Notes under the pieces: generated by a model
Database searches by the model: none
The model's input: the letters and a program-made list of their open reading frames with translations, nothing else
Told to the model about the DNA's origin: nothing
Translations under genes and position numbers: made by a program
NCBI GenBank assembly: GCA_005862225.1
Contig: SZXV01000002.1
Coordinates: forward strand, 62,001-126,000
Direction of reading: 5' to 3'
DNA: 64,000 nt
Origin: Chlorobium sp.
GTDB lineage: Bacteria > Bacteroidota > Chlorobiia > Chlorobiales > Chlorobiaceae
Shown: positions 1 to 8,334 of the stretch, piece after piece
How positions within the stretch are numbered: the first letter of the stretch is position 1
How the letters are laid out: each line of letters starts with the position of its first letter

Positions 1-445
1 CACGCTCAGCCTCCGTTGGCAAGCGGTACGTTTTTCCTGTCTGTTTCGACATCCATGCGCAATACGCGACCGCATCATTCCAGCTCACATGCACCACCGG
101 ATGATTATCCTCGGATAAAGGCCGCACAAGACCCCTTATGCCGTGACGCCAGTTGACACCGTCCTGGAATCCGCCCTCGTTGTTTCCCAGATACACAACG
201 CTAAAGCCCTCTTGTTCAGCATCTGTCTGGTACCCTGTGGCTTCGACAAATCGCCTGAACTCGGCTACCGTCACCGCATATTTGCTCATCGCAAAATCAC
301 TGACCTTCACCTGATGCTGCGTCTCACTGTAGTCAAGCCCCAGGTTTTGCTGATAAAGCGCCTGGGCTTCTTCCCTCCCGACTTCACTCTCCGGGCTCCC
401 CATCGTAAACTCACCACCGCTTATATGGACAAAGTCTTCAGGCAT
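1..445 (-). CDS. FGE-sulfatase / C-type-lectin-fold domain protein, partial (3' end outside window)
   Basis: Reading the minus strand gives a formylglycine-generating-enzyme-type domain: FVHISGGEFTMGSP near the start, then MSKYAVTVAEFRRFVEATGY, GVNWRHGIRGL, HPVVHVSWNDAVAYCAW and RLPTEAE before the sequence leaves the window. The family (SUMF1/FGE-sulfatase fold) covers true formylglycine-generating enzymes and many surface or ligand-binding proteins, so the function is open. It is clearly a paralogue of the complete gene at 18495-19520. The ATG at 445 has no obvious ribosome binding site and no signal peptide. The frame is open back to the TAG ending the upstream membrane protein, seven codons before this ATG. 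The C-terminus, which would decide between enzyme and lectin, is missing. Confidence 0.85.
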   Translation of the reverse strand, partial: MPEDFVHISGGEFTMGSPESEVGREEAQALYQQNLGLDYSETQHQVKVSDFAMSKYAVTVAEFRRFVEATGYQTDAEQEGFSVVYLGNNEGGFQDGVNWRHGIRGLVRPLSEDNHPVVHVSWNDAVAYCAWMSKQTGKTYRLPTEAER

Positions 446-466
446 AAAAATTGTTACGTGTTTGAA

Positions 467-1060
467 CTAAGAACGATCATAAAGCGCCGCTCTGACAGAC
501 TGAAAATTCCGATAGGTTAGATAACCGAATGGAACACAAATGATAAACAAGACAAGATCGATTACTCCTATACCGACATATATGTCATCCGGCAATTTTA
601 TTAAATCAATCTTTAAAAATGATTGAACACAATCAGGAGAGATAAATATGGCAAGATGAGCAAAGCTGAAAAGAGCCAGAAAATGAAATCCGTCAATGTA
701 CAAAAACCAGAACACCTTGCGCATAAAAGACAATTCGGAAAATGGTGAGAGGAACCAGAGGTGGATCACAGGTAGCTCGTCTGGCATGAGAGAGTTGTTT
801 GATGAAACACAGGTTTTGAGCAGACGGGATTCAATAAATGTGGTCGCCACAAATAAAGAAAAGAGAATTCCATACGTAGCGGAGAGTGATTCTCGAACTA
901 CGGTGAACCCGACAAAATCAATAGATTTCCCTTGCAAAAACAAATAACCGCCGAGCGCATCGATAATGAAAGCGAGGTGAAGGGTACAAAGTACTTTCGT
1001 GTAGGTTTGCCAGGTTTTCGCGGCTCGTTCCAGTGCCGTTTCAAAAAGCTTGGATTGCAT
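467..1060 (-). CDS. hypothetical membrane protein, about four TM segments
   Basis: This 197-residue protein is not one I recognise. It has about four hydrophobic stretches: LHLAFIIDALGGYLFL (about 27-42), LSATYGILFSLFVATTFI, FLALFSFAHLAIFI and GVIDLVLFIICVPFGYL. They are separated by short polar loops, and the tail is basic. It lies directly upstream of, and in the same frame as, the FGE-domain gene, separated by one TAG and seven sense codons. It may therefore be the membrane-anchor partner or a split N-terminal part of that protein. No signal peptide or catalytic motif is visible. Confidence 0.55.
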   Translation of the reverse strand: MQSKLFETALERAAKTWQTYTKVLCTLHLAFIIDALGGYLFLQGKSIDFVGFTVVRESLSATYGILFSLFVATTFIESRLLKTCVSSNNSLMPDELPVIHLWFLSPFSELSFMRKVFWFLYIDGFHFLALFSFAHLAIFISPDCVQSFLKIDLIKLPDDIYVGIGVIDLVLFIICVPFGYLTYRNFQSVRAALYDRS

Positions 1061-1435
1061 GAAAATATGAAGTAAGCCGTTAACCTATTCCTGGGATTGT
1101 GTGAATTATTACATTATATCGTTGCGTCAAACTCCTCTACTCGTCACAATGTTAATAATTCACAATTTATCTTTTATCAAGCTGTTGAGCAACTTTGCTG
1201 CCTACATATCAACCATACGGAACTCGTTTTTGCATCTTCCTGAATCTACTCCACCTCCGGCAGCTTTGTCCTGCGATTGCAGGCAACAAGAGAACAACTG
1301 AACTACGAAAATCAGACCCGGGCATTGCAACCAAACCTCATAAAGGGCTTCTTTCTCTTTGCAGTACTTCTGTGAAGTTATGTACATTAAAACCAAAGCG
1401 ATTATTGTTGTATTCTGACTCTCCACACTCCCTGT
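1061..1435. other. intergenic region, divergent promoters expected
   Basis: This stretch separates the leftward membrane protein from the rightward hsdR gene, so it should hold promoters for both. It is AT-rich on the left. I found no convincing gene, strong hairpin or repeat in it. The short open frames here have no family resemblance, and one of them overlaps hsdR antisense. Confidence 0.5.
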
Positions 1436-4231
1436 ATGCCAGCTAACGACACTCTGAACCAGACCCCCGAGCAAAACGCTCGCGACATCATCGACCGGCA
1501 GCTCACGGCGGCGGGATGGGCGGTTCAGAAAAAGAGCACGATCGACTGGCATATTTCAGCAGGCATAGCGGTGACGCACTACCCGATGAAGGATGGAACG
1601 GAGGCCGACTACGTTTTGTTTGTTGATCGAAAGCCGGTTGGAATCATCGAGGCAAAAAGAGAGGAGGAGGGGCATCACCTCTCCGCAGTAGAAGATCAAT
1701 CGTCGGGATATGCCGCCACCAAGCTGAAGCATCTGAACAACAACCCCTTGCCGTTTGTTTACGAAAGCACCGGCATCTTGACCCACTTTACCGACTACCG
1801 CGACCCCAAGCCACGCTCACGACCGGTGTTTACCTTTCACCGACCGGAAACACTCCGCGAGTGGCTCGGAAAGGAGCAAAGCCTGAGAGCACGAATGCAG
1901 CAGATGGCGGAGCTGCATCCGCAGGGTTTACGGGAGTGCCAGACCATCGCCATCAATAACCTGGAGCAATCGTTCAGTGACTCACGCCCAAGAGCGCTCG
2001 TCCAGATGGCCACCGGTTCAGGCAAAACCTTCACGGCCATCACCTCTATCTACCGCCTGCTGAAACATGCCGATGCCAAACGGGTGCTCTTTCTGGTCGA
2101 TACCCGCAACCTCGGTGAACAGGCAGAGCAGGAGTTCCGGGCCTACACACCCAATGACGACAACCGCAAGTTTACGGAGCTCTACAACGTGCAGCGCCTC
2201 CAGTCGAGCAGCATCGCCAGCGACAGCCAGGTCTGCATCACCACCATCCAGCGGCTCTACTCCATTCTGAAAGGTGAGGAGCTTGACCCTTCGCTGGAGG
2301 AGGAGAACCCGGCGGAAAAAAGCTGGCAGCCAAAAGAGCCGGTACCGGTGGCCTACAATCCAAAAGTTCCGCCGGAATTTTTCGACTTCATCGTCATCGA
2401 CGAGTGCCACCGCTCCATCTATAACCTCTGGCAGCAGGTGCTCGACTACTTCGATGCCTTCCTCATCGGCCTGACGGCAACGCCCGACAAGCGAACCTTC
2501 GGCTTTTTCAACGAAAACATCGTGAGCGAATACAGCCACGAACGGGCCGTGGCCGATGGCGTCAATGTTGGCTACAGCGTCTATCTCATTGAGACCGAGA
2601 TCACAAACAACGGTGCAGAGCTCAAGGCGAAGGAGTTTGTTGACAAGCGCGAAAAGCTCTCACGCCGCAAACGGTGGGAGCAGCTCGAAGAGGACTTCAC
2701 CTATACGCCCACCCAGCTTGATCGTGACGTCGTCAATCCAAGCCAGATTCGCAACGTCATCCGCACCTTTCGCGAGATACTGCCGCTGCTCTTCCCCGGA
2801 CGAACCGAGGTGCCAAAGAGCCTTGTCTTCGCCAAAACCGACAGCCATGCCGAGGATATCATCAGGATTATCCGTGAAGAGTTCAACGAAGGAAATGACT
2901 TCTGCAAAAAGATCACCTGCAAGGCGGACGAAGATCCCAAATCGCTGCTTGCCCGCTTCCGCAACGAGTACAACCCGAGAATCGCCGTCACGGTTGACAT
3001 GATCGCCACCGGCACCGACGTCAAGCCGCTCGAATGCCTGCTCTTCATGCGCGACGTCAAAAGCAGCAACTATTTTGAGCAGATGAAGGGGCGAGGCACA
3101 CGCACCCTTGGTTTTGACGACCTGAAAAAGGTGACCCCGTCAGTCACCTCCGCCAAAACCCACTTTGTCATTGTCGATGCCATTGGTGTCACCAGATCGC
3201 TGAAAACCGACAGCCGTCCCCTTGAGCGCAAGCCCACCGTTTCCCTGAAGGAGCTGCTTGAAGCTGTTACCTTCGGTGCCCAGGAGGAAGATCTCTTCAT
3301 CTCCCTTGCCAGCCGCCTTGCCCGGCTCGACCGGCAGATCACCGAAGAGGAGCGGGCAACGTTTATCGTAAAAACAGGCGGCAAAAGCATTAACCATGTT
3401 GTCAGGGAGCTGCTCGAATCGTGGAATCCCGACACCATAAACCAGAAAGCAGAGGAGATCCTCGGCAGAACGATAGAGGAGGATGCCGATAACCCGTCAG
3501 TCGAAACAATGCAGTTGCGGGAAGAGGTGCAGCAGAGGCTCCTGCACGAAGCACGTTCGACCTTTAACGGGTCACTGAACGAGTTTATCGACAACGTTCG
3601 CCGGGTGCACGAGCAGATTATTGACACCATCAACCTCGACCAGGTCACAAAAAGCGAATGGGCCGATGAAAGCGCCGACAAGGCAACCGAGCTGATCGGA
3701 GAGTTCAAGGCATATCTTGAGAGCCACAAAGATGAAATCATCGCGCTCACCATCTTCTACAACCAGCCCTTTCAGCGCCGCACCGTCACCTACCGCATGA
3801 TCCGTGAGCTGCTCGACCGCCTCAAAGCCGACAAACCAGCCCTTGCCCCGATGCGCATCTGGCACGCCTACGAACAGCTCGAAAAGGTCAATGGCACCAG
3901 CCCGAAAAACGAGCTTATCGCCCTCGTCTCACTCATCCGTCGCGTCACAGGCATTGACCCCGTACTGACCATGTACGACAAAACCGTTGATGCCAATTTC
4001 AAGGATTGGATTTTCAAGCAGCACTCCGGCGCAGGTGAAAAGTTTACCGAAGAGCAGATGAGCTGGCTACGCATGATCAAGGAGCACATTGCCTCCAGTA
4101 TCCATATTGAGCCTGACGACCTCGACCTCACCCCCTTCGACGCGCATGGCGGCCGGGGCAAAATGTGGCAGCTTTTCGGGGATCGGACGGGGGCGATTAT
4201 TGATGAATTAAATGAGGTGCTGACCGCTTGA
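1436..4231 (+). CDS. hsdR: type I restriction enzyme, R (translocase/endonuclease) subunit
   Basis: This 931-residue protein is the DNA-cutting motor subunit of a type I restriction-modification complex; it acts with HsdS and HsdM on unmodified DNA. The N-terminal nuclease core is visible as D58 ... E72-A-K74 (GIIEAK). The SF2 helicase motor follows: Walker A ATGSGKT at 192-198, DECH at 322-325, LTATPDK shortly after, and later FEQMKGRGTRT (motif VI region). The C-terminal region resembles the EcoEI-type R subunit C-terminus. Length is normal for this subgroup and no key residue is missing. It starts the hsd locus, and the antisense toxin-antitoxin pair lies between it and hsdS. Start codon ATG; no strong Shine-Dalgarno. 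Confidence 0.96.
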   Translation: MPANDTLNQTPEQNARDIIDRQLTAAGWAVQKKSTIDWHISAGIAVTHYPMKDGTEADYVLFVDRKPVGIIEAKREEEGHHLSAVEDQSSGYAATKLKHLNNNPLPFVYESTGILTHFTDYRDPKPRSRPVFTFHRPETLREWLGKEQSLRARMQQMAELHPQGLRECQTIAINNLEQSFSDSRPRALVQMATGSGKTFTAITSIYRLLKHADAKRVLFLVDTRNLGEQAEQEFRAYTPNDDNRKFTELYNVQRLQSSSIASDSQVCITTIQRLYSILKGEELDPSLEEENPAEKSWQPKEPVPVAYNPKVPPEFFDFIVIDECHRSIYNLWQQVLDYFDAFLIGLTATPDKRTFGFFNENIVSEYSHERAVADGVNVGYSVYLIETEITNNGAELKAKEFVDKREKLSRRKRWEQLEEDFTYTPTQLDRDVVNPSQIRNVIRTFREILPLLFPGRTEVPKSLVFAKTDSHAEDIIRIIREEFNEGNDFCKKITCKADEDPKSLLARFRNEYNPRIAVTVDMIATGTDVKPLECLLFMRDVKSSNYFEQMKGRGTRTLGFDDLKKVTPSVTSAKTHFVIVDAIGVTRSLKTDSRPLERKPTVSLKELLEAVTFGAQEEDLFISLASRLARLDRQITEEERATFIVKTGGKSINHVVRELLESWNPDTINQKAEEILGRTIEEDADNPSVETMQLREEVQQRLLHEARSTFNGSLNEFIDNVRRVHEQIIDTINLDQVTKSEWADESADKATELIGEFKAYLESHKDEIIALTIFYNQPFQRRTVTYRMIRELLDRLKADKPALAPMRIWHAYEQLEKVNGTSPKNELIALVSLIRRVTGIDPVLTMYDKTVDANFKDWIFKQHSGAGEKFTEEQMSWLRMIKEHIASSIHIEPDDLDLTPFDAHGGRGKMWQLFGDRTGAIIDELNEVLTA

Positions 4232-4239
4232 GTGAAAAG

Positions 4240-4731
4240 TCAGATTTTTTCGTTTGCCAATGCAAGAGCATGGAAATAAAGTGGGTCACCTATTCGGAAT
4301 CCTGCAACCTCTCGTAACGAATCAAGGTGAGGTCGAATTATCTCTATCAAGCACTTTTGCCTGGCCTCCAGCAAAACTCCGATAACTCCAACCGGTTTCA
4401 GCTTTATCCTCATGGCCGCATTTCGGCCTGCTTTTTCATCAAGGAGAATCATATCGGCGTCAAGCTCTGAGGCCAGCACAATACTTTCAGATTCTCCTCT
4501 GTCCAAATTACTTTGTAATGAGCTAACCCATAACTGATTCCTGACCGTATGACGATGAATCCAGTCTGCTGCTGCAACCTCTCTGCTTCCAGGCCATGAC
4601 TTTCCAAAAGCATTCAGTTCATCCCATACTCCATCAGCAATATTTACCTCACCATAGAGCTTATGGAGCAAATCAAACTGACCTATGGCAGCAAGATTGG
4701 TCAAGGGCGATGTATTACTGACCACCTTCAT
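4240..4731 (-). CDS. DUF3368 PIN-like toxin
   Basis: The 163-residue protein opens with VVSNTSPLTNLAAIG, the first PIN-fold strand typical of DUF3368 proteins. GESESIVLASELDADMILLDEK carries the central acidic residues, and the tail VGVIGVLLEA is also typical. PIN-domain toxins are metal-dependent RNases; activity here is inferred. Its start overlaps the stop of the upstream UPF0175 gene by 4 bp (ATGA), the standard coupled toxin-antitoxin arrangement with antitoxin first. The pair sits antisense between hsdR and hsdS. The first acidic position reads Asn, which occurs in many DUF3368 proteins, so I do not call it inactive. Confidence 0.85.
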   Translation of the reverse strand: MKVVSNTSPLTNLAAIGQFDLLHKLYGEVNIADGVWDELNAFGKSWPGSREVAAADWIHRHTVRNQLWVSSLQSNLDRGESESIVLASELDADMILLDEKAGRNAAMRIKLKPVGVIGVLLEARQKCLIEIIRPHLDSLREVAGFRIGDPLYFHALALANEKI

Positions 4732-4988
4732 AGTCGTCGTAACTCCTGAAGCGTTGCAATATCTCTATCCAGATCGGAGAGATCATAATCAGGTGAAATG
4801 CGCCGAAATGCCAGAAGTTGACGGAATTCCCACAATGACATATCGGCAAGTTCATGTGCCTTTCCGATTGAAAGACGCCGTTGCGCATACAAGCTGACAG
4901 CTATCTCTGTTCTCAAGTCATTTATTGTCAGACGTGCCGAATCCAATATGTCTTGAGGAATGTTCAGTATATTCGGATTGCTCAACAT
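4728..4988 (-). CDS. UPF0175 family antitoxin
   Basis: This is a small 86-residue protein with the UPF0175 pattern: an N-terminal segment (LNIPQDILDSARLT), then ELRTEIAVSLYAQRRLSIGKAHELADMSLWEFRQLL, a helix-turn-helix-like region, and a short C-terminal tail that would bind the toxin. Its last bases overlap the ATG of the PIN toxin. UPF0175 proteins are commonly found as antitoxin partners of DUF3368 toxins and probably autoregulate. The promoter must lie within 4989-5241, an AT-rich stretch without another gene until the DUF5131 remnant. Confidence 0.85.
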   Translation of the reverse strand: MLSNPNILNIPQDILDSARLTINDLRTEIAVSLYAQRRLSIGKAHELADMSLWEFRQLLAFRRISPDYDLSDLDRDIATLQELRRL

Positions 4989-5241
4989 GGTTATTGTTTT
5001 TTATTATGAGAGTAGCCAAATTATCTCGCTTGTCAAGAATGACTTTCAGTTTGTGTCAAATTTCTTCTCTCATTCCAGTAACATTTCCCTGACTGAAGTT
5101 AAAAACTATATGGCCTCACGTCACTGATGAACCACTGATTCTGCGTAACTGCCTGAATACTCTAATTTATCATTTTATTTTTGCCTCAAATAAGCCTGTT
5201 GCCGGAAAAATAGCAACGGACATCATTAAAAGAATGTAACA

Positions 5242-5367
5242 ATGGCACAATCTCACATAGAATGGACGGAGATGACATGGAACCCAGTAACGGAGTGTGA
5301 CAAGGTTTCTGACGGGTGCCGGAATTGTTTATGGGTTAATCAAGTGGTAATTCGTAATAGCAAATGA
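5242..5367 (+). pseudogene. DUF5131 (phage Gp37/Gp68-type) N-terminal remnant
   Basis: A 41-codon frame begins [19 protein letters not shown] and continues to SDGCRNC. This matches the conserved N-terminus of DUF5131 proteins (phage Gp37/Gp68-like, usually written IEWTxxTWNPxxGCxxxSxGCxxCYA). The family runs to well over 200 residues, but here it ends after LWVNQVV and a few unrelated residues. The TGA overlaps the ATG of hsdS (ATGA at 5364-5367). The Cys-x6-Cys-x2-Cys cluster survives (C19, C26, C29). It looks like a truncated leftover of a cassette replaced by, or recombined into, the hsd locus. It could still act as a leader that couples translation to hsdS. Confidence 0.75.
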
Positions 5368-6803
5368 GTGTGTATAGATCGGACTGGAAGGTTGAACGAC
5401 TTGGGGATTTTGCCTTGCATGAAAAAGGGACGAAACCAAAACGATCACAAAAAAACGCAGATGATGTTTTTACCTGCCCATACGTGGACATTCAGGCCTT
5501 TGAGAAAGGTATTGTAAAGGAATACACTGACGGACACAAGTGTGTACTGTGTGAAGAGAATGATTTTCTCATGGTTTGGGATGGTTCACGTTCAGGGTAT
5601 GTTGGGAAAGCAATAAAAGGCGCTTTGGGTAGTACGTTGATGAAGATTTCATTTCCGGGAATTGAGACTGATTACGCTTACTATTTTTTGCAATCGAAAT
5701 ACCTTGAAATCAATACGAGAGCAAAAGGAACTGGAACTCCTCATGTTGATCCTGGAATACTATGGAATTATCAATTTGCTATTCCCCCACTCCCCGAACA
5801 GCGAGCCATTGTTGCAAAACTGGAACAGCTTTTCAGTGAACTTGATAACGGGATTGCCTGCCTGAAAAAGGCGCAGGAGCAACTCAAGGTTTATCGTCAA
5901 GCTGTTCTGAAACAAGCCTTTGATGGTGAACTCACCAAAGCATGGCGTGAGCAGCAAACCAGCCTCCCGTCAGCGCAGGAGCTGCTTGAAAATATCAAAG
6001 CCGAGCGGGAGCAAGCTGCAAAACTTCAGGGCAAAAAACTCAAGCCGGTTATTCCATTTACGCAATCTGAGCTTAATGACTTGCCTATACTTCCGAAAGA
6101 ATGGAAATGGGTAAGAATCAGTGATATTGCTCAGAAAATTCAGATTGGCCCATTTGGGAGCCAATTACATTCAGAGGATTACACGGAAAATGGTATCCCT
6201 CTGATAAATCCAAAGCATATTAAAGATCAAAAGCTCTCTCCAAGAGTTAGAATCTCGATAGATAAAGCGAATTCTTTGCCTCAATATTTCCTTGAAGAAA
6301 ATGATATTATTGTTGGTAGAAGAGGCGAAATGGGAAGAACTGCGCCTGTTTTAAAAATACATACCGGGTGGTTCTGTGGAACCGGCAGCCTGTATATCAG
6401 ATTAGGACAATCCTTTATTTCCAAATTATATAGCCTGATTCTGAGTGAAAGACGTATTGTTGATTATCTCGAAAAAAAGAGTCGAGGAACGACAATGGCT
6501 AATCTGAATTCACAGATTATTAATTCATTGCCAATACAGCTCATCTCTGTCCAGGAGCAATCCAAAATCGTGCAGGAAATCGAAACGCGCCTCTCGGTTT
6601 GCGATAACATCGAATCAACCATCCGTGAATCGCTTGAAAAAGCGGAAGCTCTGCGGCAAAGCATCCTGAAAAAAGCTTTTGAGGGCAAACTGCTCAGCGA
6701 GGAGGAGCTTCAGATAACCCGCAACGCCCCGGACTGGGAGCCTGCTGAAAAGCTGCTTGAGCGCATCAAGGCTGAAAAACGAACTGCAAGGAACAAGCAT
6801 TAA
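5364..6803 (+). CDS. hsdS: type I restriction-modification specificity subunit
   Basis: The 479-residue protein determines which DNA sequence the HsdRMS complex recognises. It shows two target-recognition domains (about 1-145 and 245-395), each followed by a conserved coiled-coil spacer. The first spacer starts [20 protein letters not shown] and ends [10 protein letters not shown]; the second starts [16 protein letters not shown] and ends [10 protein letters not shown]. The second recognition domain is visibly AT-richer than the spacers, as expected for a domain exchanged between strains. The ATG overlaps the end of the DUF5131 remnant. hsdM follows 11 bp downstream, so the two are likely co-transcribed. 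The order R-S-M is less common than R-M-S. Confidence 0.95.
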   Translation: MSVYRSDWKVERLGDFALHEKGTKPKRSQKNADDVFTCPYVDIQAFEKGIVKEYTDGHKCVLCEENDFLMVWDGSRSGYVGKAIKGALGSTLMKISFPGIETDYAYYFLQSKYLEINTRAKGTGTPHVDPGILWNYQFAIPPLPEQRAIVAKLEQLFSELDNGIACLKKAQEQLKVYRQAVLKQAFDGELTKAWREQQTSLPSAQELLENIKAEREQAAKLQGKKLKPVIPFTQSELNDLPILPKEWKWVRISDIAQKIQIGPFGSQLHSEDYTENGIPLINPKHIKDQKLSPRVRISIDKANSLPQYFLEENDIIVGRRGEMGRTAPVLKIHTGWFCGTGSLYIRLGQSFISKLYSLILSERRIVDYLEKKSRGTTMANLNSQIINSLPIQLISVQEQSKIVQEIETRLSVCDNIESTIRESLEKAEALRQSILKKAFEGKLLSEEELQITRNAPDWEPAEKLLERIKAEKRTARNKH

Positions 6804-6814
6804 CCGTTGTATTT

Positions 6815-8329
6815 ATGACCAACACCCCATCCGCCATTATCTCGAAAGTCTGGTCGTTCTGCCACGTGCTGCGCGACAGTGGCGTGAGCTATGGCGATTA
6901 TCTCGAACAGTTGACCTTTCTCATCTTTCTGAAAATGGCCGACGAGTACAGCAAACCGCCCTACAGCCGCACCATCGACATCCCGCAGGAGTACACCTGG
7001 CCAAAGCTCAAGGAGAAGCGGGGCGCAGAGCTTGAAGTGCTCTACGCCAGCTTGCTCCGCGATCTTGGCAAAAAGCCGGGGATGCTCGGGCAGATATTCC
7101 TGAAAGCGCAGAACAAGATCGCCGATCCTGCCATGCTCTACAAGGTGGTTGACATGATCGACAAGGAGAGCTGGGTGATGATGGGCGCTGATGTCAAGGG
7201 CGAAATTTACGAAGGGCTGCTTGAAAAGAATGCCGAAGATACCAAAAGCGGAGCCGGTCAGTACTTCACCCCCCGCGCCCTGATTGAGGTGATGGTGGAG
7301 TGCATCCGCCCGGAGCCCATGAAAACCATTGTTGACCCGGCATGTGGCACCGGTGGATTTTTCCTCAAAGCGTACGATTTTATCACCAACCGCTACAGCC
7401 TTGACCGGAGCGACAAGGAGTTTCTGAAACATCGCACCTTTGGCGGCAATGAAATTGTGCCCGGCACGCGCAGGCTCTGCCTGATGAACATGTTTCTGCA
7501 CAACATCGGCGAACTCGACGGCATTGCCGCAGTCTCATCCGCTGATGCGCTGCTTGCTGATGGTGGCATCCGGTACGATTACGTGCTCACCAATCCCCCT
7601 TTCGGCAAAAAGAGCAGCATGACCTTCACCAACGATGACGAGGAGCAGGAGAAAGAGAGCCTCGTCTATAACCGGCAGGATTTCTGGGCCATAACCTCCA
7701 ACAAGCAGCTCAACTTTTTGCAGCATATCCACACCATCCTGAAGGTTCACGGCCAGGCCGCCGTGGTGCTTCCCGACAACGTCCTCTTTGAAGGTGGCGC
7801 CGGAGAGCTTGTCCGAAAAAAACTGCTCGAAACTACCGAGCTGCACACCATTCTGAGGCTCCCGACCGGCATCTTTTACGCACAGGGCGTGAAAGCCAAC
7901 GTCCTCTTTTTCGACGTGATGCCCGCCCACAAAGATCCATGGACACGCGACGTGTGGTTCTACGACTACCGCACCAATGTGCACCACACCCTGAAAAAGA
8001 GCCCGCTGAAGGCGTCTGACCTGCAGGAGTTTGTCGATTGCTACAACCCCGAGAACCGCCACAAACGCAAGGAGAGCTTCACACCCGAAACCCCCGAAGG
8101 GCGCTGGCGGAAGTACACCTACGAAGAGATTGTTGCCCGCGACAAAACCAACCTCGACATCTTCTGGCTGAAAGATAAAAGCCTCGCCGATCTTGATAAC
8201 CTTCCCGATCCGGATTTGCTGGCGGGCGAGATCATCGAAAACCTCGAAGCCGGGCTGGCAAGCTTTCAAGAGATTCTGGGGGTGCTGGGCAGGGGAAACA
8301 ATGAACAAATTCACCAAAAAAGCTACTGA
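6815..8329 (+). CDS. hsdM: type I restriction-modification methyltransferase (M) subunit
   Basis: This is an N6-adenine DNA methyltransferase of 504 residues that protects host sites and forms the core of the restriction complex. An N-terminal helical HsdM_N region (about 10-135) precedes the catalytic domain. That domain carries the SAM-binding motif I DPACGTGGF at 174-182 and catalytic motif IV NPPF at 260-263, followed by KQLNFLQHI and VLPDNVLFEGG. A C-terminal helical part (about 450-504) would contact HsdS. It lies 11 bp after hsdS and only 5 bp before the Roco-TIR gene, which implies one transcript. All key residues are present. Confidence 0.96.
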   Translation: MTNTPSAIISKVWSFCHVLRDSGVSYGDYLEQLTFLIFLKMADEYSKPPYSRTIDIPQEYTWPKLKEKRGAELEVLYASLLRDLGKKPGMLGQIFLKAQNKIADPAMLYKVVDMIDKESWVMMGADVKGEIYEGLLEKNAEDTKSGAGQYFTPRALIEVMVECIRPEPMKTIVDPACGTGGFFLKAYDFITNRYSLDRSDKEFLKHRTFGGNEIVPGTRRLCLMNMFLHNIGELDGIAAVSSADALLADGGIRYDYVLTNPPFGKKSSMTFTNDDEEQEKESLVYNRQDFWAITSNKQLNFLQHIHTILKVHGQAAVVLPDNVLFEGGAGELVRKKLLETTELHTILRLPTGIFYAQGVKANVLFFDVMPAHKDPWTRDVWFYDYRTNVHHTLKKSPLKASDLQEFVDCYNPENRHKRKESFTPETPEGRWRKYTYEEIVARDKTNLDIFWLKDKSLADLDNLPDPDLLAGEIIENLEAGLASFQEILGVLGRGNNEQIHQKSY

Positions 8330-8334
8330 TTACC

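Noticed and set aside
1202-1552. 116-residue minus-strand frame overlapping the hsdR start
   Set aside because: Overlaps the clearly coding hsdR N-terminus and has no family features.
2018-3753. Several long frames antisense to hsdR
   Set aside because: hsdR is GC-rich, which opens antisense frames; all recognisable motifs are in the plus-strand frame.
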